Both the position numbers and the translations under genes were made by a program. From 0-14-0-80-60-11 sp049322355 (GTDB taxonomy: Bacteria; Desulfobacterota; Desulfobaccia; Desulfobaccales; 0-14-0-80-60-11): DNA of 64,000 nucleotides. This document shows positions 32,817-41,921 of the stretch, piece by piece (the first letter of the stretch is position 1; each line of letters begins with the position of its first letter). The notes beneath the pieces were generated by a model, which saw nothing but the letters and a program-made list of their open reading frames with translations, was not told the DNA's origin and ran no database searches. The stretch covers positions 62,001 through 126,000 of the forward strand of contig JBMORG010000020.1 in the NCBI GenBank assembly GCA_049322355.1. The letters run 5' to 3'.

Positions 32817-33974
32817 CTACCGGGGTGCAATGAGTCCCTTTAAACGGGCGGCGATAATCCGGGCCGCCAATTGGCACCCCGCGTCATTTAAGTGGACGAT
32901 ATCATAAATGAATTTTTTGTCGGGCGGAATTTCCTGGGCCAAGTCGATGACCATGACCTGATTTTTCTGGCCCACTTCCCGGATGGTCCCGTTAAAGGCG
33001 TCAAACAGTTCTTTGAGCTGGGTGTAGCCGATGCCGGTGTCGGCGCCGTAGCGCCCGATATAGGCTGCCACCACCGGGTCTGGACGGTCCGTGATCCGGT
33101 TGGCCTGGGTCATCAGCACCGGGGTAATCCCGTGAGCCTGGCAGATGCAGACCAAAGATTGGAGATTCATGGAGAATTCTTGGACAAACCTGGCCTTATC
33201 AATGGTCAGCTTTTTTCCCCGGGCCTGGGCAAATTCATCCCACGGCTCTTGGGCCAGAATTTCCTTTAAATTTCGGTAAGCTTGATTTAGCTGGGGAAAA
33301 AGTATCTCTTTTAAGAGTTTGCCCACCAGCTTGGTCTTTTCCAGGGTCTCCAGAGGAGCCCGGACGGAACGCTCATTCCAATAGGTGCCTTCGTAAAGAA
33401 GGGTGCTCAGGTCGTTGATGTTCTCCATGAAGACAACTACTTGTGGATTTAGGGGAATCACCTTGTTGACCAGGATATCGATGGCGTGCAGGGTGTTGTT
33501 GCCGGACATCCCACCGTTGTAGGAGTTGATCTTCTTTCCCGTCTCCTCTTCCAACATTTTCCCCACCAGGTAGGGAAAGCGCTGGTCCTCGTCCACAAAC
33601 ATGCATTCGGTGGTGGACCCCCCCAGGAAGACGATGACCTTATCAGGGTGGTCGTACTTCTTGGAAGGCGCGATAAAACCATTGCTGTCTATCTTAAAAC
33701 GGTATTCCTTGGAAAAGACATTGTCAGTATAGGGCAGATGGTTCCGGGGCAAGGTCAGCAACAGGCTGGTTCCGGGACGGTATTCCCTCAGTTTGATGTA
33801 TCTTCTTTCGCCTTCCAGGGATAAGATTATACCTTTACGATGGTTACTAAATTCCAGATATTTTTCCGCGGCAAAGGCTAGGAGCAAAACCAGAAATAAA
33901 ATAAAAAAAACCAGGGTTTTCTTAGGGTTGCGGTGAAACCAGCTTTCTGGCGCGGCGTGGCGTTGACCCGGCAT
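32817..33974 (-). CDS. Membrane-anchored SGNH/GDSL-type hydrolase
   Basis: A 385-residue protein with one N-terminal membrane helix (about 17-38) and a large periplasmic SGNH domain. Block I is F-L-G-G-S-T-T-E (nucleophile Ser), block II Y-N-G-G-M-S-G-N-N-T, block III M-E-N-I-N-D-L and block V Y-D-I-V-H-L-N-D-A-G (Asp-x-x-His). It would act as an esterase or acyl/acetyl transferase on a glycan. Related genes often accompany carbamoyltransferase-SxtJ-DUF5989 sets, and it is just upstream of one, on the same strand but separated by the O-methyltransferase. ATG 33974 follows CAGGA. Confidence 0.82.
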   Translation of the reverse strand: MPGQRHAAPESWFHRNPKKTLVFFILFLVLLLAFAAEKYLEFSNHRKGIILSLEGERRYIKLREYRPGTSLLLTLPRNHLPYTDNVFSKEYRFKIDSNGFIAPSKKYDHPDKVIVFLGGSTTECMFVDEDQRFPYLVGKMLEEETGKKINSYNGGMSGNNTLHAIDILVNKVIPLNPQVVVFMENINDLSTLLYEGTYWNERSVRAPLETLEKTKLVGKLLKEILFPQLNQAYRNLKEILAQEPWDEFAQARGKKLTIDKARFVQEFSMNLQSLVCICQAHGITPVLMTQANRITDRPDPVVAAYIGRYGADTGIGYTQLKELFDAFNGTIREVGQKNQVMVIDLAQEIPPDKKFIYDIVHLNDAGCQLAARIIAARLKGLIAPR

Positions 33975-34272
33975 TATGGGCTATTTCCTGAGAAGATGAT
34001 GCGCCGATGGCGATTTGTTCCCCGAAAATGATAAAGCATAGCACCAGGCATGGCAAACACTTTCAATTTATCAAATTAAGCCTTTTAAAATTGAGGTGGG
34101 TATGCCGATCTCATTAATGACAATCTGCCCTCAGAGCCGGTTTGCGACCCATCCGACCCCGAGCCTGACTTTTCCTAACCTGTGGCGGAAATTTCTGGTA
34201 TAAAAGGGTTGTTTTGGGGAACCTTCATCCAAAACCCCAACCCTGGTAAAATCCACATAAAAGCCGGTTTTG
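33975..34272. other. Divergent promoter region
   Basis: About 300 bases between the divergent SGNH hydrolase and flippase genes. The part near 34040-34110 is AT-rich (TTCAATTTATCAAATTAAGCC) and is the most likely site of promoters. No ORF or clear operator palindrome seen. Confidence 0.35.
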
Positions 34273-35697
34273 ATGCTCTCAAGCAGCCATAGCCCAAAAG
34301 TCCCGGGGGAGCCTGCGCCTGCCCGCATCCTCCAGAAATTCGCCTACCTGCTCAGCGCCCGCTGGGTCCGGGAGGCCTTGCAAGCCGTCTTTCTCATCTA
34401 TCTGGCCCGCACTAGTTCCACCACTTACGGGGAGTTTATGCTGGCCTTGGGATTGGGCAGCATCCTCTTGCTGGTGGCGGAATTCGGCCTCAACCTGCCC
34501 CTGGTCCACCTCCTATCCCAAAAAGACGGCGATCCCAACGCTGCCCTGAGCCAGGTCACCGTTCTTAAAGGATGCCTCCTGGTTCTGACCCTCGTGGGAG
34601 TGCTGGGTTTTATGGAGTGGCAAAATTACTCCTCGTCCCTCAAACACGTAATGTTCCTGCTCAGCGCCGGGGTGGGGCTGGAGGCCCTTGCCAACTCCTT
34701 TTTTGTGGCCTTGCAGGTCCAGGGCCGCCAAGACTTCCAGGGCAAGATCGCCGCCCTGGCTGCGGGTTTGGGCTTCGGCTACGGCCTTATCGCGCTAGCC
34801 CTGGGAGCCTCCCCCCTGGCTGTGGCGGCCTTCAAACTCATCGAAAGCCTGGTCAACCTGGGAGGCAGCTTTTTTCTGGGGCGCGCCCTGGGGCGCTTTC
34901 AACTTAAATGGCCCTCTCTGAAACGGTTAGGAGCACATTTGCGCCTGGGGCTGGTTTTTGCCCTCATTGAAGTGTCGGCCATAATTTATAACAAGGCCAA
35001 TCTCTTTTTCCTTCAGAAATACGCCGGGGCCCAAGCTGTGGCGCAATACAGCGTCACCTGGCAAATAGTGGATGGCATCTCTTCCCTGGTCTCCAATCTG
35101 CTTCTGCAAAGTATCCTGTTCCCGATCTTTGTGAAACTCTGGGAGTCGGACCGCCCCAAAGTCTCCCTGTTGGCCCAAAACAGCGCCCGCTGGCTGCTGG
35201 CCGCGGCTCTGCTGGTCATGTTCGTGCTGTTCATCGAAAGCGATCGCATCATCACCCTGATTTACGGCCCCAACTACGGGGAAGCCATCTGGCTGCAGAA
35301 AGTCTTGGTGGTGACCGTGGCCTTTGCCTTTTTCCATAATCTGGCGGCCTTTGTCATGATCAGCATGAAGCTCCAGCGGTTGCTGCTTATCTTTTACCTG
35401 TGCGGGCTGGGGTTCAACCTGCTCTGGTGCTCCCAAGTCATCCCCAGGATGCCCCTGTTGGGTGCGGCCCTGGCCATGGTTCTCACCAAGGGCGGGGTAG
35501 CCTGCCTCACTGTATCTTTTTGCCAACGCCGCCTGGGACTGTTTGCTCGAGGTTCGCTGCTCCAGGTCGGCGTCGCCGTGGCTTTAGGGGCCCTGTTTTA
35601 TCTGCTGGGACACGGCCGCCTGCCCCGGGAAGTGGCCGAAACCCTGGCCATGGTCCCGGTTCTATTCCTGGTGGGGAAGTGGTGGCTGGAAAATTAA
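34273..35697 (+). CDS. Polysaccharide flippase (Wzx/PST family)
   Basis: A 474-residue protein with about 12-14 predicted membrane helices, typical of the MOP-superfamily flippases that move undecaprenyl-linked oligosaccharide units across the inner membrane. Recognisable features are the start K-F-A-Y-L-L-S-A-R-W-V-R and the second-helix Y-G-E-F-M-L-A-L-G motif, which corresponds to Y-G-x-Y/F in Wzx-like proteins. It opens a plus-strand run with the next two glycosyltransferases, so it probably handles the glycan they build. ATG 34273 is preferred over the adjacent TTG 34270; no strong SD. Confidence 0.85.
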   Translation: MLSSSHSPKVPGEPAPARILQKFAYLLSARWVREALQAVFLIYLARTSSTTYGEFMLALGLGSILLLVAEFGLNLPLVHLLSQKDGDPNAALSQVTVLKGCLLVLTLVGVLGFMEWQNYSSSLKHVMFLLSAGVGLEALANSFFVALQVQGRQDFQGKIAALAAGLGFGYGLIALALGASPLAVAAFKLIESLVNLGGSFFLGRALGRFQLKWPSLKRLGAHLRLGLVFALIEVSAIIYNKANLFFLQKYAGAQAVAQYSVTWQIVDGISSLVSNLLLQSILFPIFVKLWESDRPKVSLLAQNSARWLLAAALLVMFVLFIESDRIITLIYGPNYGEAIWLQKVLVVTVAFAFFHNLAAFVMISMKLQRLLLIFYLCGLGFNLLWCSQVIPRMPLLGAALAMVLTKGGVACLTVSFCQRRLGLFARGSLLQVGVAVALGALFYLLGHGRLPREVAETLAMVPVLFLVGKWWLEN

Positions 35698-35770
35698 AAT
35701 CAAGCTCTGGGAACCATGACCCCTGCATTCCTGGAATTTGGCAAAAAAGAACCAATTTAGGAGGAATTTC

Positions 35771-36955
35771 TTGATTATTTTAATCTTGGCCTCGATGGCC
35801 CTGGAACTCCTGCTCCTGCTGGTCTTGGTGGTTCACAGCCGCCATCACGTAATCCGGAGTTTTCCGGGGCGCAACCCCGAGGCGCCGCATGAGGATTCCT
35901 GGCCGACCTACCCTAAGGCTACTCTTATTGTGCCCCTAACGGGAAATTCCCCGGAAATGCCGCCGGCCCTGGAATCTTTGCTCAGCCAGCCTTATCCCGA
36001 CTACGAAACCATTTTGGTCACCCGGGACCTGGATGACCCCGCCGTTTCTTTGGTGCGTGAGCTATTGTCCCGCTACCCCAGAGTCCGCCACATTGTCAGC
36101 GGACCGGCCACCGCTTGCTCTCAAAAGAATCACAATATTCTGGCCGGCGTAAGAAACGTGAGCGACACCGCAGAAATCTTGGTATTTTGCGACAGCACCC
36201 ACCAGGCCCCACCCACGTTTCTCCGGGAGCTCATTCGACCCCTGGTCACTGGCAAGGCCGTCATTACCTCGGGATTTCACCGCATCATTCCCGGTGACGC
36301 CCGCATCGCCACCCTGGGGATGCTGCAAACAGTGCTGACCATACACCTGTTGCACGGGTTTCCCGCCATCGCCCTGCCCTGGGGCGGGGCCACCGCCATC
36401 CTGCGCACCGCCTTCCAAAATTATGGGGTTGCGGGCGTCTTGGGGACAAACGTGCTGGACGATTTTCCCATGGGGCAGCGTCTGCTGCGGTTCGGCATCC
36501 GGTCCGTGCCCGTGGGCACCGCCATCCTGAATACCCATCTAACCGGCCAGACCTGGCGTGGCTGGGAGGCCTGGCTCACCCGGCAGATGCTTTATCCCAA
36601 ATACTGCCTTCCCATTGTCTGGTTGGGCGCTGCGCTGGCCGCATGGGTCCTGGCCGGACCCATTTTCTTCGCGGCCGGAGCCTGTCTGGGAGGCCTATTC
36701 GGTCTGGTGGCCGCGCCCCTGGCCCTGGTAAGTCTCGGATTTTTGCTGGCTTTAACCGCCCTGGGGGCCTGGTGCCGCACCCTGGTTCCCGTGCCGGTTC
36801 CCCTGGTCCCCTGGCTCCTGGCCTTTTATGCCAACATTTTCATGGCCTGCCGTTGTTACCTAAATACTTGGCTCACCGATACCATTGCCTGGCGCGGCAT
36901 CTCCTACCGGGTCACTTGGGGCGGCAGGGTCAAAGAAATTTTACGGGAGCAATGA
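35771..36955 (+). CDS. Membrane GT2 glycosyltransferase (GT21-like)
   Basis: A 394-residue processive-type glycosyltransferase with one N-terminal helix, a cytosolic GT-A domain and several C-terminal helices. Motifs: L-I-V-P-L-T-G near the start, S-Q-K-N-H-N-I-L-A-G-V, V-F-C-D-S-T-H for the metal-binding Asp, L-D-D-F-P-M-G-Q-R-L and W-L-T-R-Q-M-L-Y (the R-Q-x-x-W-like acceptor motif). This order resembles GT21 (ceramide glucosyltransferase) and related lipid glycosyltransferases. The start is TTG 35771, six bases after a perfect AGGAGG (35759-35764); the frame is open to TTG 35738, but that start would place the SD inside the gene. Confidence 0.75.
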   Translation: MIILILASMALELLLLLVLVVHSRHHVIRSFPGRNPEAPHEDSWPTYPKATLIVPLTGNSPEMPPALESLLSQPYPDYETILVTRDLDDPAVSLVRELLSRYPRVRHIVSGPATACSQKNHNILAGVRNVSDTAEILVFCDSTHQAPPTFLRELIRPLVTGKAVITSGFHRIIPGDARIATLGMLQTVLTIHLLHGFPAIALPWGGATAILRTAFQNYGVAGVLGTNVLDDFPMGQRLLRFGIRSVPVGTAILNTHLTGQTWRGWEAWLTRQMLYPKYCLPIVWLGAALAAWVLAGPIFFAAGACLGGLFGLVAAPLALVSLGFLLALTALGAWCRTLVPVPVPLVPWLLAFYANIFMACRCYLNTWLTDTIAWRGISYRVTWGGRVKEILREQ

Positions 36956-37037
36956 TCTCAGGATATTGGCAGCCCAACTGCCGGAGGCTGGCGCGCCTGG
37001 TTGACCAACCGTCACGGCTCATTTAGAATTTTACATT

Positions 37038-38090
37038 ATGGCTAGAATACTTTATGGTGTGCAATGCACCGGCCATGGCCATGCGGTCCGGGGCCTGACC
37101 ATCGCCCGCCACTTCCGGGAGCACGAGTTCCTGTTCGTCAGTTCCTGGATGGGAGCCGATGTCCTGCGGGACGAGTTTCGGGTACTTGACCTTCCCCAGC
37201 CCGCCAGTCCGGTTCATAACCATCGCCTGTCCCTGACTGGGACCCTCCTCTCTGCCCTCAAGATGAGGGTCCGGTCGAAGCAAATCATGGGGCGGCTGCT
37301 GGAGGCCGTGGACCGTTTCCAGCCCGACGTCACCGTCAGTGACTACGAAAACTTCGTGGCCCGCCTGTCCCGGCAGCTGGGCATTCCCTGCCTTTCTTTA
37401 GACCACCAGCACATCATCACCGCATGTCGGCACCAGGTCCCCTGGCGCCAAATGCTTGGGTACCTGGGCGCCTACTACGCCATCCGGACCCATTTCGACC
37501 TGGCCCAGGACTACCTGGTGATCTCCTTCTTCCGGCCCCCGATGAGACCCCAGGTGCGGGCCAAAATTTTGCCGCCGTTGCTGCGGGAGACCGTTTTAAC
37601 CCGGCAGCCCCGGAACGGCGACCACGTGGTGGCCTATCAGGGGTATACCACCTTTGAAAATTTTTTTACTTTCCTAAAGCACATTCCCTCGCCGGTAAAG
37701 GTTTATGGCTTTAACGAAGATAGGGTGGAGGGCAACCTCTTTTTCAAGAAAAAATCCGAAGCCGGGTTTCTGGAAGATCTCTCGGCTTGCCGCTACGTGG
37801 TTTGTGGCGGCAGCCACACCCTGATCTCCGAGGCCCTTTACTACGGCAAGCCGGTGATTTCTTTCCCCATCAAAAACCAGATCGAGCAGTTTTTGAACGC
37901 CCACTATGTCGAAAAACTGGGATATGGCCGCTGTTTCACAGGATTTAGCCCCCGGGCCGAGATCATCCCTGCGTTTGAAGACCGCCTGGACCACTACCGC
38001 GCCAATATCCGAGCCGGGGATTTCTGCGGCAATCAGGAAATCTTCAGATTGGTGGATCAGTTTATTCGCGAGAAAAAGTTGGATTACTGA
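37038..38090 (+). CDS. MJ1255/VC2487-type glycosyltransferase
   Basis: A 350-residue GT-B-fold protein. It starts I-L-Y-G-V-Q-C-T-G-H-G-H-A-V-R, the G-x-G-H-x-x-R loop shared with MurG-like enzymes, and has V-V-C-G-G-S-H-T-L-I-S-E-A-L-Y-Y-G-K-P-V at the donor site. Length and both motifs fit the family first named for MJ1255 and VC2487, whose sugar specificity is unknown. It lies 82 bases after the membrane glycosyltransferase and likely acts on the same glycan. Cytosolic or peripherally bound. Confidence 0.78.
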   Translation: MARILYGVQCTGHGHAVRGLTIARHFREHEFLFVSSWMGADVLRDEFRVLDLPQPASPVHNHRLSLTGTLLSALKMRVRSKQIMGRLLEAVDRFQPDVTVSDYENFVARLSRQLGIPCLSLDHQHIITACRHQVPWRQMLGYLGAYYAIRTHFDLAQDYLVISFFRPPMRPQVRAKILPPLLRETVLTRQPRNGDHVVAYQGYTTFENFFTFLKHIPSPVKVYGFNEDRVEGNLFFKKKSEAGFLEDLSACRYVVCGGSHTLISEALYYGKPVISFPIKNQIEQFLNAHYVEKLGYGRCFTGFSPRAEIIPAFEDRLDHYRANIRAGDFCGNQEIFRLVDQFIREKKLDY

Positions 38091-38126
38091 GGAAGGATGG
38101 TGGGCAGTGCGTAACCAAAATTAACT

Positions 38127-39254
38127 TCAGCGTTTTGCCTTTTTAAGAAGCCCGTCAAGTACCTCTTCATATCGCCGCGTCATGGTCTCCAAAGAAAAAT
38201 AATTGAGGGCTTTCTCCCTGCCGGCCTGGCCCAGGGTCCGGCGGGCCTCGGAGTCTGCCAGGGCCTGGTTCAAGGCCGCGGCCAGCCCCGGTGCATCCCC
38301 GGGATTTACCAGCCAGCCGGTCTGGCCGTGGTCCACCATTTCGGGGACCCCTCCCACCCTGGTGGCCACCACCGGCAACCCTGCGGCCATGGCCTCCAAA
38401 ACCACGTTAGGGAGGGCTTCGGTCCTGGAACTCAGCACGAATAGGCTGGCTTGATGCAGCAGTGGGCGCAGGTCCTCCCGGGGGGACAGAAATTTGACCC
38501 GGCCAGGAGGCAAAATTCGCCGGGCCGATTCCTGCAGCGCGGCCAGGCGTGGCCCATCCCCCACCAGCCACAACTCGGCTTCGGAGTGCGCCATAGCGGT
38601 AAGGCTAAAGGCCGCCAGCAAGGTGTCATGGTCTTTATCCGGCACCATCCGGGCCACGGACAGGATCCGGAGCGGACCGGTGACGGGTACTGCAGCAGGC
38701 TGAAAAAACTCCGTGTCCACCCCGTTTAGGATGGTGGTCAAGCGGGCTTCCGGGACACCGCAACGCTCCATTAGCTCCCTCTTTATGGCAGCGCTGTTGC
38801 ATAAAATATGGTCAGCCAGAGGCCACAGCCAGCGCTCGTGTTGGCGCCGGGGAGAGCCACCGCCCCGGCAGTTCCCCACAATCACGGGCACCCGGGTCAG
38901 ACGCCCCAACAGACGCCCCCAGATATTGGGCACTACGGTGAGTGCCATGAGCAGGTTGATGGGCTCCTTATTCAGCCGCTGCCCCAGGCGGGCCAGCGCC
39001 GCAGGGCTTACCCATTCCTGCCGGCCCAATTGCATCACCGGGAGGCCGTAACGCCGGGCCATCGGGGTCAGGTCATCCCCCTCCGCCAGTAGCCAGAGTT
39101 CCACTTGGAAGAGCGCCGGGTTAAGCCGCCGGGCCAACTCCAGGGCCTGGCGCTGGGTGCCCCCGAATTTTAAGTCTTGGAGAAGAAAAATGATTCGGGC
39201 CGGAGTCACACTTCGGGAAAAGCTAGAAACCGCCGGCCCCTGCCTTCCGGTCAT
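38127..39254 (-). CDS. GT4 family glycosyltransferase
   Basis: A 375-residue retaining glycosyltransferase of GT-B fold. N-terminal L-K-F-G-G-T-Q-R-Q-A-L-E and C-terminal S-R-T-E-A-L-P-N-V-V-L-E-A-M-A-A-G-L-P-V-V donor-binding motif (E-x7-E) are clear. The start is the ATG at 39254 whose first base is also the last base of the upstream stop codon (TGATG), so its translation is coupled to the radical SAM gene. It would extend a lipid-linked glycan; the sugar is unknown. Confidence 0.87.
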   Translation of the reverse strand: MTGRQGPAVSSFSRSVTPARIIFLLQDLKFGGTQRQALELARRLNPALFQVELWLLAEGDDLTPMARRYGLPVMQLGRQEWVSPAALARLGQRLNKEPINLLMALTVVPNIWGRLLGRLTRVPVIVGNCRGGGSPRRQHERWLWPLADHILCNSAAIKRELMERCGVPEARLTTILNGVDTEFFQPAAVPVTGPLRILSVARMVPDKDHDTLLAAFSLTAMAHSEAELWLVGDGPRLAALQESARRILPPGRVKFLSPREDLRPLLHQASLFVLSSRTEALPNVVLEAMAAGLPVVATRVGGVPEMVDHGQTGWLVNPGDAPGLAAALNQALADSEARRTLGQAGREKALNYFSLETMTRRYEEVLDGLLKKAKR

Positions 39255-40468
39255 CAATAACCCATCAGACCGCAACAGCGGGAGCACACGGGCATCAGGC
39301 CCTCGGTGGCCAGGCTGCGGCGGAACTGCCGGTAGGCCGGGGAATTCCAGAGTTCGGTAATGGTGGCCTCTTTGATGTTTCCCACCACAAAGTCATGGTA
39401 ATCCCGGCAGGGCGAAAGATCGCCGTTGCTGTTGACTTCAACCGCCTGGAAGATGGAGATGCACTGCTCGAAGCCGAACCGGGCCTTATGGTCGGTATAG
39501 TAAGTGCGCAGGTTGTCCTCTCCGGTCACGGAAGGAATTAAGGTGACCGCGGGCGCTGTGACCGCCTGGGACCGCTCCAGCACCGCTTGCAGTTGATGGT
39601 CCAACTCCCGGTAATCATCGGGGCGCCAGCCTCCCACCCAGCCTTGAGGACGCATGGGGCGGAAACCGAAGCGCCTGCTGAAGTCCGCTTCGTGGGCCAT
39701 CAAATTATCGGAGTCGATCCACCACGACAGGTAAAAGACAAACAGGTCCACCTTGTCCCGGAAAGATTCGTAAATGTCCACCAGATGCCGGAAATTATGC
39801 TGGGAAATGGTGGTGAGAGAAGCAATCAGGGGCAGAGTGCCGCGGTGAGCCCGGCGCATCTCTCCCACCGCAGCCAGAGCGGCTTGAATATCGGCAAAGT
39901 TGTCCGCCCCCCCCACCCCAGGGCGGGCCTGGTTGTGGCTGGCGGCGTCGTGGCCGTCGATGGAAAGCTGGAGGAGAAACATGGGTGCCTTTACCAGCCG
40001 CTCCGCCGCCGCCGCAATCCGGGTGCCGTTGGTGGCGATGGCGGTGGGTAGCCTGAGCCTGGTGGCCTCCTCGATCAACTCAAGGGAGCCCTCGTAGAGC
40101 ATGGGTTCGCCGCCCCATAAGTAGACAAACGGGTGATGGCCATGATCCACCAAATCTCTGAGGACTTCAAAATAACGCTCCGGAGAAACTTCGCTCTGCT
40201 TTAATTCCCGCAAATTCCGGCCGTGTAAAAAACCCTGGTCCCCCCACTGCCCACAGGTATGGCAGCGCAGATTGCAGAGATCCGTGATCCTGAAACTCAA
40301 CTGCCGAATCTGCCGGGCCCAGCCGTTTTTGGCCCTGGGATAGAGCAAATTAAACAGCCACTTTTCACTTTGAAGAGTGGCCAACTTGGTGGCAATCCAG
40401 GGATGTTTCGCCAGGCGCCGAAAATTTTTTACCACCACACCCAGTGCAATCCTGCTTCTTGAACCCAT
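39254..40468 (-). CDS. Radical SAM/SPASM-domain protein
   Basis: A 404-residue radical SAM enzyme. The [4Fe-4S]-SAM motif is D-L-C-N-L-R-C-H-T-C (Cys65, 69, 72); G-G-E-P-M follows. The C-terminal SPASM region has N-G-D-L-S-P-C-R-D-Y and ends C-S-R-C-C-G-L-M-G-Y, supplying ligands for auxiliary clusters. Such enzymes modify peptides or small molecules by radical chemistry. Placement in a glycan cluster and coupling to a GT4 gene suggest a sugar or lipid-carrier modification, but that is inference. I start at ATG 40468; the frame is open to 40669, with an extension lacking family-like features. Confidence 0.83.
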   Translation of the reverse strand: MGSRSRIALGVVVKNFRRLAKHPWIATKLATLQSEKWLFNLLYPRAKNGWARQIRQLSFRITDLCNLRCHTCGQWGDQGFLHGRNLRELKQSEVSPERYFEVLRDLVDHGHHPFVYLWGGEPMLYEGSLELIEEATRLRLPTAIATNGTRIAAAAERLVKAPMFLLQLSIDGHDAASHNQARPGVGGADNFADIQAALAAVGEMRRAHRGTLPLIASLTTISQHNFRHLVDIYESFRDKVDLFVFYLSWWIDSDNLMAHEADFSRRFGFRPMRPQGWVGGWRPDDYRELDHQLQAVLERSQAVTAPAVTLIPSVTGEDNLRTYYTDHKARFGFEQCISIFQAVEVNSNGDLSPCRDYHDFVVGNIKEATITELWNSPAYRQFRRSLATEGLMPVCSRCCGLMGY

Positions 40469-40675
40469 GAAAACCGTGAGCCTCGATATCTGATATAATG
40501 AGCACCGGGGAAACCGCACCCGGCTTAATTGCCAGTATATCCCATAACGGCGGAATCCCCAACCCTTTGGAAAGAGAAAGGTCTTTGACCACCGTTTTAG
40601 GCCGTTTTCCGTTTTCTGTTTAAAAAAAATGCAGCATTCATTAAGGTTAGTCATTAAGATGAAACCCATTGGAAA

Positions 40676-41881
40676 ATGAAAGCTCTGGTTTACTCCCGTT
40701 CGGTGGCCCGCTACCTCCTGGCCAAAGGCTTAAACCGCCTCTGGCCCCGAACTTTTTTTGGCCGGCTGGCCCCCCTCAGGCTGCAAACGATGGAATTCAA
40801 ATCACCGGGGCCTCCTTGGGTGGTGCTGCGCCCCCGCCTGTGTGGTATCTGCGGCTCGGACCTAAACTTGCTCAAAGGGGCCGAGTCCTTTTTGCTGGAG
40901 CCCTATGCCTCCCTCCCGGCGGTGCTGGGACACGAGGTGGTGGCCGAAGTAGCGGAGTCTCCTCCGGGAAGCAAATGGCGGGCCGGCGACCGCGTAGTGG
41001 TGGAGCCGGTCTTGCCCTGCGAAGTCAGGGGCATATCGGCCTGCCGCTTCTGCGCCGCAGGGGAGTACAACCTCTGTGAAAATTTTCTGGAAGGCGATTT
41101 AGCGCCCGGCGTGATCCTGGGTTTTGCCCGGGGCGTGGGGGGCGGCATGGCCGAAATGATGGCGGCCCACCCCAGCCGGCTGGTGCGGGTACCGGACCAC
41201 GTCCCCGATGAGGTGGCGGTGCTCACCGATTCCATGGCTTCGGCCCTCCAGCCGGTCCTGGACCACTTCCCCGACGACCGCCACACCGTGGTGGTCTATG
41301 GCGCCGGCATTATCGGCCAGCACCTGATTCGCCTGTTTCGGGCTCTGGGTTCCGCCGCCCGGTTGGTAGCGGTAGCCCGCCACCCTTTTCAGGCTGAACT
41401 GGCTCGGGAAGGCGGCGCCGACGTGGTTTTATCCAGCCCCAGCCGGGCCGAACTGGGAGAAGCCGTGGCGGCTCGGCTGGTGCCCACCACCTTAGGGGGC
41501 GGCAACCTGGAGGGGGGCGCCGATATGTTCTTTGACTGTGTGGGCAGCCAGAGTTCCATCCAGGAGGGACTTTTAACCTTGCGCTGCCGGGGAACTTACG
41601 TACTAGTGGGTACCGCCGGGGCCGTAGGGCCGGTGGATTTCTCCAGCCTGTGGTTTCGGGAGCTCAAACTCACGGGCTCAGCCATGTATGCCCACAGCGT
41701 CTTTCGAGGAGAGCAAATCCGGACTTATGAAAAGGCCGTGGAACTGCTGGCTGGAGGGAGTTACCCCTCCAGGGGGTTGGTTTCCCACCTCTTTCGTCTG
41801 AAGGATTACCGCCGGGCCTTTCAGGCGGCCTTTGACAAACGCCATCACCAAAGCCTTAAAGTGGCCCTGGACCTGCGATGA
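40676..41881 (+). CDS. Zinc-dependent medium-chain dehydrogenase
   Basis: A 401-residue MDR-family dehydrogenase. Zinc ligands are the Cys of C-G-I-C-G-S-D and the His-Glu of L-G-H-E-V-V; the structural lobe has four Cys in C-E-V-R-G-I-S-A-C-R-F-C-A-A-G-E-Y-N-L-C, wider spaced than usual. The nucleotide loop is Y-G-A-G-I-I-G. An N-terminal extension of about 35 residues precedes the fold. It is divergent from the radical SAM gene (about 207 bases apart) and 40 bases before a deacetylase-like gene. In this setting it may oxidise a sugar or cyclitol hydroxyl. Confidence 0.83.
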   Translation: MKALVYSRSVARYLLAKGLNRLWPRTFFGRLAPLRLQTMEFKSPGPPWVVLRPRLCGICGSDLNLLKGAESFLLEPYASLPAVLGHEVVAEVAESPPGSKWRAGDRVVVEPVLPCEVRGISACRFCAAGEYNLCENFLEGDLAPGVILGFARGVGGGMAEMMAAHPSRLVRVPDHVPDEVAVLTDSMASALQPVLDHFPDDRHTVVVYGAGIIGQHLIRLFRALGSAARLVAVARHPFQAELAREGGADVVLSSPSRAELGEAVAARLVPTTLGGGNLEGGADMFFDCVGSQSSIQEGLLTLRCRGTYVLVGTAGAVGPVDFSSLWFRELKLTGSAMYAHSVFRGEQIRTYEKAVELLAGGSYPSRGLVSHLFRLKDYRRAFQAAFDKRHHQSLKVALDLR

Positions 41882-41921
41882 TCCCGGCAGGACGAAAACC
41901 GAGTGCGGGTGGAGAAATCCC

